From the NCBI GenBank assembly GCA_947504725.1, contig CANNHN010000005.1, positions 163,704 to 227,703 on the forward strand: 64,000 nucleotides of DNA, read 5' to 3'. The notes under the pieces are model-generated. The model searched no databases, had not been told where the DNA came from, and saw nothing but the letters and a program-made list of their open reading frames with translations. The translations under genes and the position numbers were made by a program. Below are positions 1 through 10,200 of the stretch, piece by piece (the stretch's first letter is position 1; each line of letters starts with the position of its first letter). Source of the DNA: Bacteroidota bacterium (GTDB lineage: Bacteria > Bacteroidota > Bacteroidia > 2-12-FULL-35-15).

Positions 1-1744
1 CAAGCACGGTTCCTGCAACTTGTGCGCTGTACCACGTAATTGTTGCTGGAATTCCTCCTACTAAGGTTGCAGTTAATGTAGCAGTATTTCCCGAACAAAT
101 TGTTTGATTAGCAACTGTAATTGTATCTGTTGAAATAGCTTGATTGGTTAAACCGGCAGCTCCTCTTGTTGCACCATTTGGCGGGAATTCAGTTAAGCCA
201 TTCGAGTTAGTTGTTCCATTTGCACCGCCATTTACAGTGGTTGCAATCGCACCCGAAGAAATTGCAATGTACCCGCCTCCGCCTCCGCCCCCAGGTCCTT
301 CAGCTTCATTTATTCCAGGAAGAAGAATTTGATTTCCACCAGTACCACCGTTAGCAGAAGCTGTAATTCCTGATATCGTGCCAACTGAATTTAAAATAAT
401 TGTTCCTCCGCCACCAGCACCACCAGCACCGTCAATCCCAAAAAAGGCTCCTGAAGAAGTCGTGTTTGATCCAACTGCACCATTTGCAGCTATTGATCCC
501 GTTCCTCCAATTGTTCCATAACTCAACACGTAAACCATTCCACCACCATTTCCACCAGCTCCACCACAATTGTTTTCCTGATCTCCTGATCCACCGCCAC
601 CACCTATAAATATTTTTCCTGTAGTATAGTCCAAAGGACGACCTCCCCAACCTCCGTTATTTGATCTATAATCTCCATTCCATAAATTTGTTCCACTCGT
701 TTGAAATGGTCTAGGACCTTCAAGAGTCGCATCTCTATTTGCAGATGAGAATGAATATCCTCCTCGTCCTCCTCCAGAAGAAACGTGGGAAGAGAAAGTA
801 ACACTAATATCTCGATTCCATGCAGCAACCCAACCGGCACCACCGCTTACGTCTGGATTTCCTTCTCCATCCCAAATACCCAATCCAGCATTTGATCCAC
901 CGCCACCGCCTGAATTATGTCCGTCAGCACCGCCACCAGCATTTCCTGCAACACCTCTGCAATATCTTCCTCCAAGCACATTGTAATCTGCTTGATATCC
1001 GAAAACGCCTTCGCCTTTCTCAGCACCTTCTGTAGGATTATTTCTAGAAACTTGTCCGCCTCCAAGAATAGTAACATTGTCGCCAACTCTTGAACCACCT
1101 CTAAACCCTAATCCAGTTACGTTTATTGTACCTGTTCCATTTATCGTTGTTGCCCCAAAAACTTCTACGGCAACAATTCCTCCTGTGAAAATTCCTCCTG
1201 CACCCCAAGTTGGACAAGTAAGCACACCACCTGCATTTATTGTTAAGGTGTTTAATCTTGGAACGCGAATAACTTGTACTCTTCCTGCTGCGGTGTAGGG
1301 GTTTTTAAGTCCACAATCTATAGTAATACTTGTTCCGCTAGGAACAGAACGTACTTGACAAAATTCATAATTTCCGCAGTTATTGTATGATGTAGTTTGT
1401 CCCCAAGTTAAATCATTCGGGAATCCATAAAACTGTCCACTACCCGCTGGGAATTCAATAGATGAGCTAGTACTTGAGCTGATACCTTGCATTTGTATAA
1501 TCATAATCAAATCTCCAGCAGCAAGATTGTTTCCCACTCCGAAACGAGTGTTGGCATTTAATCCGCTTGCCCCAACAGTAATAGTAGTAGCACCAAAAGC
1601 TGCATCAGCCGTTAATGTGGTGTATTCGTTTACGATAGTTCCTGCTGCTCCTATAACTCTGTTGCCATCAATGCCTCTTTGAGCAATAGATACAGAAGTA
1701 TGGATGAAGAAAATAAAAAATAAAATGCGTTTGAAAATTTTCAT
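1..1744 (-). CDS. Glycine-rich secreted surface protein, 5' part (partial)
   Basis: Starts at ATG 1744 and stays open to the left edge, so about 581 N-terminal residues are present and the C terminus is outside. The first ~22 residues are a signal peptide (basic start, hydrophobic run, ending SIAQ). The body is extremely rich in Gly, Asn, Ser and Thr with runs of six or more glycines around residues 380-500. Close to the edge an Ig-like domain of the CHU_C-associated type begins (ICSGNTATLTA, then TWYSA). Such proteins in Bacteroidota are exported by T9SS and often end in a CHU_C domain, but that end is not visible. The role, probably an adhesin or surface coat protein, is inference. Confidence 0.85.
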   Translation of the reverse strand, partial: MKIFKRILFFIFFIHTSVSIAQRGIDGNRVIGAAGTIVNEYTTLTADAAFGATTITVGASGLNANTRFGVGNNLAAGDLIMIIQMQGISSSTSSSIEFPAGSGQFYGFPNDLTWGQTTSYNNCGNYEFCQVRSVPSGTSITIDCGLKNPYTAAGRVQVIRVPRLNTLTINAGGVLTCPTWGAGGIFTGGIVAVEVFGATTINGTGTINVTGLGFRGGSRVGDNVTILGGGQVSRNNPTEGAEKGEGVFGYQADYNVLGGRYCRGVAGNAGGGADGHNSGGGGGSNAGLGIWDGEGNPDVSGGAGWVAAWNRDISVTFSSHVSSGGGRGGYSFSSANRDATLEGPRPFQTSGTNLWNGDYRSNNGGWGGRPLDYTTGKIFIGGGGGSGDQENNCGGAGGNGGGMVYVLSYGTIGGTGSIAANGAVGSNTTSSGAFFGIDGAGGAGGGGTIILNSVGTISGITASANGGTGGNQILLPGINEAEGPGGGGGGGYIAISSGAIATTVNGGANGTTNSNGLTEFPPNGATRGAAGLTNQAISTDTITVANQTICSGNTATLTATLVGGIPATITWYSAQVAGTVL

Positions 1745-1844
1745 GCTGATATTATTAGTCTAAAGTCTTTATAGAATATAAAAAATTTTAGCCAATGTAA
1801 AAGAAAATCTTGGGATTTCCAATAGTTCCTTAATGTTCTTTATA

Positions 1845-3095
1845 TCAGACGCTTATTTCTTTAAAAGGGTTGCGTGGAACCCATTCGGATGGCTTTAAAT
1901 AATCTACTATTGGCTTGATTATTCGATTTGATAAAGGGTTGCGATGACGAATATAACATGTCAGTTCTAAGGCTTCCGCTCCCAATGTGCTCTTAATCTC
2001 AGATGCAGTTCTTCCTAAAAAGAGGTGTTTCGCCTTTTTGTGCAGACTATCTTTAACATAATCGCATAAAATGTTTTGATATAAATCTAATTCTTTATTG
2101 AAGGAATAGTCCAAACCAATAAAATGTGCTTCAATGTCTTCTTCTAAAATGAAGGTGCTTCGGAAGCCGATTAATTTTTCGTTAAAGTAATATCCTACAA
2201 AATCAAACTTGTCGGCAAGAACTTTTTTCATTTCTGCGAAATAGTCTGGAGTAAGAGAAGCCATTCTGAATTTTGCTTTCAGATGAACATTGTTGTAGAG
2301 TTGTAAAATCTGTTTTTCGTTTGTTTTTATGTCTTCTACTGAAAATTTTTTCCGCTCGATCACAGCACCTTTTTTAATAATATTTTTAGCTCGATTGCGG
2401 TATTTTTTACTCATCGCATTTAAATACTCATCGAAGCTATTCCATTGGATTTCCAATACCATATTCGGTTCTACAAGAAAATCGTGGTATTTGTATTCCT
2501 CAAATTCTTTAGTGTGTTGAATAGAAGAAGGGTAAAAATCTTTTACTAATACTACCGCTATTTTGCCTCTTAATTTTTCAGCATCACTAATACGATAAAT
2601 TACATCAGTTAATGCATCAACCGCATCTTTTTTATCTACTTCTGGACTACAGGTAAAACCATGTTCTCCGCTCACAAAAGCATTTCCACAAATCAATAAA
2701 CGCATATTTATTCTATCTGCACTTTTGATGAGGTGGTTAGTAATGTGTTTTTTTAAATAATCTGTAATGATACATGAAAATTCATTTTCTGATTCTTTTA
2801 AATTGCTTCCAAAACTGTCTGAAGAAAAATCAATTACTTGAAAATAGGAAATAGCAACTGGTTTGTCGGATTGATAAATAATTGCATAGTGAAAATGCAT
2901 ATTATCAGGATGTTCATTTTCTAAAACCTTTAAGAAAGGTAATTGCAGAAACTCACTTCCATGAACCACAATGCGATTCCAATGTTCTGCGTTAATCATT
3001 GAAACAGAATCGTAAATAGCGAAAGCAAAGTCTGAAGCTTTTTTACGTAAAGCAGACTTTTTTTTGTTGGGTATTTTAGAACAAGAAATTAGCAT
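1845..3095 (-). CDS. FemAB-like GNAT-fold acyltransferase
   Basis: 416 residues, no signal peptide, so cytoplasmic. The C-terminal half (about 190-390) resembles the FemAB/GNAT acyl-CoA N-acyltransferase fold: a basic helix (SKKYRNRAKNIIKKG) followed by the strand-helix pattern around FVGYYFNEKLIGFRSTF and a late HFIGLDYSFNKELDLYQN segment. The N-terminal half looks like a degenerate second GNAT domain, as in peptidoglycan-type Fem proteins. The substrate cannot be read from sequence; amino-acyl or fatty-acyl transfer to a surface precursor is the family expectation. It lies 15 bases downstream of the DUF885 gene on the same strand, so the two may share a transcript. The basic start (KIPNKKKSALRKK) leaves the exact initiation codon a little uncertain. 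Confidence 0.7.
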   Translation of the reverse strand: MLISCSKIPNKKKSALRKKASDFAFAIYDSVSMINAEHWNRIVVHGSEFLQLPFLKVLENEHPDNMHFHYAIIYQSDKPVAISYFQVIDFSSDSFGSNLKESENEFSCIITDYLKKHITNHLIKSADRINMRLLICGNAFVSGEHGFTCSPEVDKKDAVDALTDVIYRISDAEKLRGKIAVVLVKDFYPSSIQHTKEFEEYKYHDFLVEPNMVLEIQWNSFDEYLNAMSKKYRNRAKNIIKKGAVIERKKFSVEDIKTNEKQILQLYNNVHLKAKFRMASLTPDYFAEMKKVLADKFDFVGYYFNEKLIGFRSTFILEEDIEAHFIGLDYSFNKELDLYQNILCDYVKDSLHKKAKHLFLGRTASEIKSTLGAEALELTCYIRHRNPLSNRIIKPIVDYLKPSEWVPRNPFKEISV

Positions 3096-3110
3096 TTAAA
3101 TGGTCAACAA

Positions 3111-4877
3111 TTAGTTGGTTGATTTGTTCGTTTCCGATAACATCAATTCTTTAATATACTTCACAGGAGCGCTTCCATAACTTAAAAATTTCTCGTGGAA
3201 TTGTTTTAAGTTAAATTTGTCGCCTGCTTGTTTTTTTAATTCTTCTCTGAAATCATAAATTTCTGTGTAACCGCTGAAATAGGAACATAATTGAACTTGA
3301 GTTACAGATACTCTTCTCCATTTCCCTTCTGCTTCGGCTTTTTGTTGAAACGCTTCGTTGATCAATAAATTTAATGCGTCTTCTTTGCTCATTTCTTTTG
3401 TGTGAACGCTATAGTCTAAAATGGTGTTACACGTTGTGCGTAAATTCCATTTGTAATACATTAACCACATTTCATCACTATTTTCATATCCGCTTTCCAG
3501 CATCATACGTTCTGTGTAAACCGCCCAGCCTTCAATCATTGCTCCGTTTCCAAAAATTGCTTTTATCAAACTAGGTGATTGGTTTGCGTAAACCAATTGA
3601 GTATAATGACCAGGAATGGCTTCGTGAATATTTAAAATCTGTAAAATATAATGATTGTATTCACGGAGATAACTTTCTGCTCTGTCTTTATCCCAACTTG
3701 CTAAACTTCCAACATTGTAATAAGTGTTTCCATTTTTGTCGTACGGACCAGGTGCTGAAATGGATGCTCCCGCAACTCCTGCCATGTAGTCGGGTTCTCT
3801 TCTAACAACTAGTGGTTTAGACGGGTCGATGTAAATTAAATCTTTTTGTTTGATGAATTCTACTAGCTCTGGCATTTGTTTTTCAATAGCTGTTTGAAAT
3901 TCTTCTGGCTTCACATGTTTCTCTGAAATTTTATCAATCACTTGTTTGATAAGAACTAATTTATCAGTTGGCTTTTCGGTTTTGTTTAAATACTTCTCCC
4001 AAAGTTTATCAGCTAACTCAAACATTTTTTCATGCAATTCTTTTTTGCGAGCCAATGCTTTTTCGTAAACTATATCAGCGGTGTAGCCACTTTGAATATC
4101 GAATTCAAACTTTTTAGCGTACAAGTCTTTTCCTAATCTAAAACTTCTTGGGTTTTTGTTGTCTAATTTTTTCAACCAATCTGCAAAATCTTTAATTGCT
4201 GCTATAGCTTGTTTTGCTGTTGCTTCAATGGATTGTTTTTCGTGCTCACCAAATTTTACTTTGTTTAATGCATCGTGTAAGTCGGTTTCAAATACTGAAA
4301 TACCTCCTAAATTTTGTTCAATGGCTAGTTGTGTATGTTCTAAAGTTGGATTTTTAATGTTCTTTTTTGCTGCTTCGTAATAAGCAGGAATGTTGGCCAT
4401 CTTCAAATAAAAATTGCGCAAACGAACATCTAGAGAATCATAATTGCCTGCTAAAATTTCCGCGAAAGCACCTGAAACATTATACTCTGAAGGATTCCAT
4501 TCGTAAGATTTCATCTCGATAATTCCCCATTCAGTTGCTTTTAACTGATTCTCAATCATGTAATAATCCGTTTTATTATTGTCGGACAAACCATTTATAT
4601 TAATCGATTTTAGAGAATCTAAATTGGCTTTGGCAAAGGTCAATTCTTTAGCACGAGCCTCATCGTTTGGTACAACTAAAATGCTGTCGTATTTGTGGTA
4701 GCCTTGTGAACTAGCCCAACCTGGATAAATTTTCCAGAGATCTTCAATGAATTGTTCCTTGTATTTATCAAATTGTGGATTCATATCCGCAACGGTTTTT
4801 GTTTCTGTAGGTTTAGATTCGCCTCCACAGGATGCTAGTGAGATGCAAACGATAGATGCTAAAAACGCTTTTTTCAT
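3111..4877 (-). CDS. DUF885 family metallopeptidase-like lipoprotein
   Basis: 588 residues with a lipoprotein signal: hydrophobic start ending SLASC, Cys17 followed by GGES. This predicts a lipid-anchored periplasmic or outer-membrane protein. The DUF885 hallmark is clear: HEAIPGH with His418, Glu419 and His424, followed about 25 residues later by Glu449 in MIEGWAVYTERM, which in this family completes a zinc-binding gluzincin-like site. Length matches the family (550-620). DUF885 members are presumed peptidases, few of them tested. It is divergent from the prolyl oligopeptidase gene at 5055, so both peptide-cleaving lipoproteins share one 177-base intergenic region. The FemAB-like gene follows closely downstream. 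Substrate unknown. Confidence 0.88.
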   Translation of the reverse strand: MKKAFLASIVCISLASCGGESKPTETKTVADMNPQFDKYKEQFIEDLWKIYPGWASSQGYHKYDSILVVPNDEARAKELTFAKANLDSLKSININGLSDNNKTDYYMIENQLKATEWGIIEMKSYEWNPSEYNVSGAFAEILAGNYDSLDVRLRNFYLKMANIPAYYEAAKKNIKNPTLEHTQLAIEQNLGGISVFETDLHDALNKVKFGEHEKQSIEATAKQAIAAIKDFADWLKKLDNKNPRSFRLGKDLYAKKFEFDIQSGYTADIVYEKALARKKELHEKMFELADKLWEKYLNKTEKPTDKLVLIKQVIDKISEKHVKPEEFQTAIEKQMPELVEFIKQKDLIYIDPSKPLVVRREPDYMAGVAGASISAPGPYDKNGNTYYNVGSLASWDKDRAESYLREYNHYILQILNIHEAIPGHYTQLVYANQSPSLIKAIFGNGAMIEGWAVYTERMMLESGYENSDEMWLMYYKWNLRTTCNTILDYSVHTKEMSKEDALNLLINEAFQQKAEAEGKWRRVSVTQVQLCSYFSGYTEIYDFREELKKQAGDKFNLKQFHEKFLSYGSAPVKYIKELMLSETNKSTN

Positions 4878-5021
4878 GTATGAAATTTTTGAAAGCTAAA
4901 GGTACTTAATTTTGGCTTCTAAGTATCATCTTAACATAAAATAACAGTTCTGTATTTATTCTCCACTCATCATTTGTTTCAACCATTAATCATTTTATAA
5001 AATACCACCCATTAATTTTCC

Positions 5022-5029
5022 TATTTTTG
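5022..5029 (+). promoter_or_regulatory. Candidate -7 promoter element of the prolyl oligopeptidase gene
   Basis: TATTTTTG fits the Bacteroidota sigma-A -7 consensus TAnnTTTG and lies 25 bases before the ATG at 5055. I see no matching -33 TTTG at the usual distance, so this rests on the -7 motif and position only. Confidence 0.4.
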
Positions 5030-5054
5030 ATAAATAATTTTCATAAACAAACCT

Positions 5055-7178
5055 ATGTACAAAAAATTATCCCCGATTATTTTGTTAACTATTTTCACTG
5101 CTTGTGGAAGTGGCGAAGAAAAAGTTGAACAAGCAAAAATGGATTATCCAGCAACTCGTAAAACAGATTCTGTTGATACTTATTTCGGAACAAAAATAGC
5201 TGATCCTTATCGTTGGTTGGAAGATGACCGTTCGGCTGAAACAGGTGAATGGGTGAAAGCACAAAACAAAGTAACGTTTGATTATTTGGCAACAATTCCG
5301 TTCCGTGAAAAAGTAAAAGAGCGTTTGACTAAGATTTGGAATTTCGAAAAAGTGAGTGCCCCATTTAAAAAAGGTAAAAATTATTTTTTCTATAAAAATG
5401 ATGGAATCCAAAATCAAAGCGTGTTGTATGTGCAAGAAGGACTGGATGGGAAATCAAGAATATTGCTTGACCCAAATGCTTTAGCAGCAGATGGTACAGT
5501 TTCCTTGGGTGGAATGTCAATTAGCAAAAGCGGAAAGTATCTAGCTTACAGTATCAATCGTGCGGGAAGTGATTGGAGTGAGATTTATGCTATGGAAATT
5601 GAAACAGGAAAAAAATTGGCGGATGAAATAAAGTGGGTGAAGTTTTCAGATATGGCATGGAAAGGTGATGGGTTTTATTATAGTGCTTACGATGCTCCAA
5701 AAGGCGGAAGTGAACTTTCGAATAAAAATGAATATCATAAAGTGTTTTATCATAAGCTTGGAGAAGCACAAAATAAAGATGTGTTGATTTTTGAAGATAA
5801 AAAATATCCGTTGAGAAATTTCTCTGCTGGAATTTCTGAAGACGAAAAATTATTGTTGTTGTACGGTTCTGAATCTACCAGCGGTTCTTCATTGGCAGTA
5901 AAAGAGTTGGACAAGCCGAATTCTCAATTTATCACGCTAGTAAATAATTTTGATAATAATTATAGTGTGATTCATAATGAAGGAAATAAGCTTTATGTTG
6001 TTACAGATAAAGGCGCTCCTAAATATCAGTTGTTAGAAATTGATATTCACGGAAAACCAGATTACGAAAATTGGAAAAAATTAATTCCTGAATCGGCTGA
6101 TTTATTAGAAAGTGTTTCGTTGGCAAATGGAAAATTCGTTGCAAAATATTTGAAAGATGTTACTACACGTTTGTACGTGTACGATATGAGCGGTAAAAAA
6201 GAAAGTGAAATTAAATTGCCAGGAGTTTGTAAGATTGATGCATTCGACAGTGATAAGGATGATAGTTTGGCTTTTTTCTCTTACAAAACGTTCACTGCTC
6301 CTGATGTGGTTTATAAATACAATATGGTAACAGGTGCGATGACAGTTTGGTTCAAACCCGAAATTGATTTTAAGTCGGATGACTACGAAACCAAACAAGT
6401 GTTTTATACAAGTAAAGACGGAACAAAAGTTCCAATGTTTATTACTCATAAAAAAGGAATTGTATTGGATGGAACAAATCCATGTTTTCTTTTCGGATAT
6501 GGTGGATTCAATTCTTATTATTCACCTGAATTCAGAATTGATAGAGCAGTGTTTTTAGAAAATGGAGGAATTTATGCTATCCCTGGATTGCGTGGTGGTG
6601 GTGATTATGGTGAAGATTGGCACAAGGCGGGAACGAAATGTCAGAAACAAAATGTGTTTGACGATTTTATAGCTGCAGCTGAATATTTGATAAAAGAAAA
6701 ATATACTTCTTCAGCAAAACTAGCTATTCATGGTCGCTCCAACGGTGGGTTGTTAGTTGGGGCTGTGATGACACAAAGACCAGATTTAGCAAAAGTAGCA
6801 ATTCCAACTGTTGGTGTTTTGGACATGTTGCGTTTTCATAAGTTTACAATTGGTTGGGCTTGGACAAGTGATTATGGTTCAAGTGAAAACAAAGAAGAGT
6901 TTGATTGTATTTTAAAATATTCACCTTTACACAATGTGAAAGAAGTTGAATATCCTGCAACTTTAGTAACAACTGGAGATCATGATGATAGAGTTGTTCC
7001 TGCACATTCATTCAAATACATTGCAACATTGCAGGAAAAACAAAAAGGTTCAAATCCAGTATTGGTTCGTATTGATACAAATGCTGGTCACGGAGCTGGT
7101 AAGCCTACTTCTAAACAAATTGAAGAGTACGCTGATATTTGGAGTTTTGTGTTTTATAATTTAGGAATGAAATATTAG
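5055..7178 (+). CDS. Prolyl oligopeptidase family S9A serine peptidase (lipoprotein)
   Basis: 707 residues, the usual S9A length. The N terminus is a lipoprotein signal (hydrophobic run ending FTAC, then GSGEE). The prolyl oligopeptidase N-terminal signature is present (DPYRWLEDDRSAETGEWV, residues ~50-70), followed by a beta-propeller to about residue 420 and a C-terminal alpha/beta hydrolase domain. Catalytic residues are Ser562 in GRSNGG, an Asp in GDHDDRVVP (~642-645) and His679 in AGHGAG. It hydrolyses short proline-containing peptides, here at the cell envelope. Spacing of the triad closely follows mammalian POP (554/641/680). Transcribed alone; a strong hairpin terminator follows. Confidence 0.97.
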   Translation: MYKKLSPIILLTIFTACGSGEEKVEQAKMDYPATRKTDSVDTYFGTKIADPYRWLEDDRSAETGEWVKAQNKVTFDYLATIPFREKVKERLTKIWNFEKVSAPFKKGKNYFFYKNDGIQNQSVLYVQEGLDGKSRILLDPNALAADGTVSLGGMSISKSGKYLAYSINRAGSDWSEIYAMEIETGKKLADEIKWVKFSDMAWKGDGFYYSAYDAPKGGSELSNKNEYHKVFYHKLGEAQNKDVLIFEDKKYPLRNFSAGISEDEKLLLLYGSESTSGSSLAVKELDKPNSQFITLVNNFDNNYSVIHNEGNKLYVVTDKGAPKYQLLEIDIHGKPDYENWKKLIPESADLLESVSLANGKFVAKYLKDVTTRLYVYDMSGKKESEIKLPGVCKIDAFDSDKDDSLAFFSYKTFTAPDVVYKYNMVTGAMTVWFKPEIDFKSDDYETKQVFYTSKDGTKVPMFITHKKGIVLDGTNPCFLFGYGGFNSYYSPEFRIDRAVFLENGGIYAIPGLRGGGDYGEDWHKAGTKCQKQNVFDDFIAAAEYLIKEKYTSSAKLAIHGRSNGGLLVGAVMTQRPDLAKVAIPTVGVLDMLRFHKFTIGWAWTSDYGSSENKEEFDCILKYSPLHNVKEVEYPATLVTTGDHDDRVVPAHSFKYIATLQEKQKGSNPVLVRIDTNAGHGAGKPTSKQIEEYADIWSFVFYNLGMKY

Positions 7179-7226
7179 TATAAAATACACTTTTGAAAAA
7201 ATGATTCTCGAGTCATTGTTATAAAT

Positions 7227-7261
7227 AAAAAAGAGTCACGAATAGTTCGTGACTCTTTTTT
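7227..7261. terminator. Bidirectional rho-independent terminator
   Basis: A 16-bp perfect stem (7227-7242 with 7246-7261), core AAGAGTCACGAA, loop TAG, with A-rich left and T-rich right arms. It lies between the convergent prolyl oligopeptidase and CHU_C genes and can end both transcripts. Confidence 0.95.
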
Positions 7262-7276
7262 ATTTAAGGAATTCTA

Positions 7277-10200
7277 TTATCTCAAAATAGTAACATGTCC
7301 TTTTTCTATTTTTAATTCATCCTCCAAACAAATTGGTTTGTATTCAATGATGTAGAAATATACTCCTTCGTTAGCAACCTTTCCATCTATTTTTCCATCC
7401 CAACTATCTGTGTTTGATTCAAATATTTTTTTACCCCATCTGTTAAATATTTGCATTGAATACTCTTCATAATATTGAGCAGGGTTTACGCCAGGGGCGG
7501 CAGAAAACAACAATTGAAAGCGATCATTGTCGCCATCATTGTTAGGAGTAAACACATTTGGGATAAGAGTAGTCCCAGTAAGAGCGGCTTCATCTACAAT
7601 AATGGTTTGAGTTATTGTTCCAACATTCCCACACGTATTATCATACGCAGTTAAGGATACAGTATAACTTCCTGGTGAAGTATAATAATAGGAAACAGTA
7701 GAATCATTTGTAAAAGTTGTACCATCACCCATATTCCAAATAAGTGAATCGGCTCCTGTTCCAGTAAATGCAATGTTTACAAAAACAGTATCCTTACAAG
7801 GTTGAGGAGGAACAGCACTGAAAGTAGCAGCAAAAATTTCCTGTTCTAACACTTGTACTGTAAGAAAAACAGTGTCCGTAATATTACAAGTGCTTGAATC
7901 AATCGCTACATACATAACGTTATAAGTTCCTATGGTAGTAAAAGTGTGAGTTGGATTTGCAACTGACGAAGTAGGTGTTCCATCTCCAAAATCCCAATAA
8001 TGTTGCGGTGAGCTGGAGCCTGTGAAGTTCGCGTCAAAAGGTGGATCGCATTCAATTATGTTTGGTGCAGCAGTTGCCGTTGCGTTTAAAACAGAATTGT
8101 TAAAAAATACAGTATCCGTTATGGTGGCGGTATTACTACACGTAAAATCCCAAGCGGTAAGTGAAATGATATACGTTCCAGTTGTCAGATACGTATAATT
8201 AATAGACGTATCATTTATGAATGTACTTCCATCACCCATATTCCAAAATAAAGAATCAGCACCTGTTCCCGTAAATTCTAAATTTACAGTAAACACACTA
8301 TCGACACATGGATTGTATGGTGGAATATTTAATGTGGTTGAAAATACTTCAGCTGCAAGAATCTCTACCGTTAGATAAACTGTATCTGCTATGTTACAAG
8401 TTGAAGAGTCAATTGCAACATACATGACAGTAAATATTCCTAAGCCAGTAAAAGTATGTGGTGGATTTAATAAATTTGATGTTGGTGTTCCATCTCCAAA
8501 GTCCCAAAAATGTTGAACTCCAGCAGCAGATCCGGTGAAGTTGACAATGTATGGAGGGTCGCAAGCAATTATATTTGGGGCAGCATTTGCATCAGCAATA
8601 ATTCCATTGTAATTAAATTCCATTTTAAATAATCCTAAATTACAATTGGAGCTAGCGTTTGTTGGTGACCAAACTCCAGGTGTAGTTGGGAAAGCACTAG
8701 ACCCACCACATCCAGCACAAACAGCTTGATAGATGGTTCCATCACTATCAAATCGACTGGTTCCGCCATCCACATGTTCTGCACCAGCACCGCCAAAAAA
8801 AGTACCGTATAATAAAGATGCTGCATCACGTTCTAATACCATGCAATAAAAATCGCTTCCATCTGTAGAAACATCATATGCTCCTGCAGTAACAGGCATA
8901 CCCGTTGTGTTTCCATTTCCATATCCTGCATTAATTGATCCGCCCCAGCCCGATATATAAATGTTTTTGCAATAGTCGACCAAAAATGCAACAGGTGAAA
9001 TGTTAATTGTTGCAGTTGTTCCACTTCCAATTACAGTTGACCAAATTGTACTTGTTAAAGCAGGATTTAGTTTATGAATGAATTGAGAGGATCCAGGATT
9101 ACTATAAACAGAACCAACAACAGGATAGCTACCTGTTGATTGCCCCATTAAATAGACATCTCCATCGATATCAATTTGAATGGCATATGCTTGATCATAT
9201 CCAGTTGTTCCTAAATAACTTCCTGTAACCAAAGATGCAGTAGTTGGATTCAATGCAACCACAAAACCATCTGCTATTCCTCCAATTGATAAAGGATTAA
9301 TTGTTCCGGGTAAAGTCGGGAAGTTAGTGCTTCTGGTTCCACCACAAACATATACATCTCCGTTGGAAGGGTTGACCTTTACACCATAAGCAGCATCAGT
9401 ACTCAGACCACCTAAAAAAGTTGACCAATCTAAAATGCCGCAGTTAGGACTTAATTGAAAAGCAACACCATCTTGTGTCCCTTGTAAAGCAAGTGACAAT
9501 GCTCCGGCTGTTGCAGGGAAATTGGAAGACTGTGTACAAGAAGCAACTATAATATTGTCGCTGGCATCCACAATAACTTCTCCTCTTGCTTCATCTCCAT
9601 AATTGTAATACAGCGTGGCTGAGTTATTCATTCCTTCGTTATTTGTTCCACCAACAAAAGTGGAACCTAATAAGCTGGCACCTGTTGCATCAAGTTTTGT
9701 AACAAAAATATCAACTCCTGCAGCATAAGAAATATAACCGTCCATCGTAACATTAATTCCGCCATTAAAGGTATTGTCGTAGCAACCCGCTGAAACAGGA
9801 AAGTTGGATGAAGAGGTTGTTCCATAAATGATAAGGTTATCCTGACTGTCTACAATTAAACTGTGCGGAGATTCACTTCCGGTTCCTCCGAGATATGTGG
9901 CGTATAATCTGCTTACACCAGTAGGTGAATATTTTATTATACCAATATCTGTAACCGTTCCTCCGCCACTGAAAGTGTTGTCATAAGCACCAACCGAAAC
10001 AGGGAATCCTGCACTGAAAACAACTCCACCACCATACGCATTTCCCAAACTATCATTTGTTGCAGTATATCCCCAATTATCAGCTGTAGAACCTGTGTAG
10101 GTAGAAAAAATTAAAGTCGGGTCAATAATCAAATCGTAATTTGTATTATAACCGTTGGGAAAATTTAAACTTACAGTTTTGTCATTTAATAAAATTTTAC

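Noticed and set aside
432-1098. Several minus-strand frames rich in Trp, Leu or Glu
   Set aside because: They are other-frame shadows of the glycine-rich partial gene that spans 1-1744.
5085-5435. 116-codon antisense frame in the prolyl oligopeptidase gene
   Set aside because: Shadow of a well-supported gene, rich in Phe/Cys/Ile as antisense of AT-rich coding sequence.
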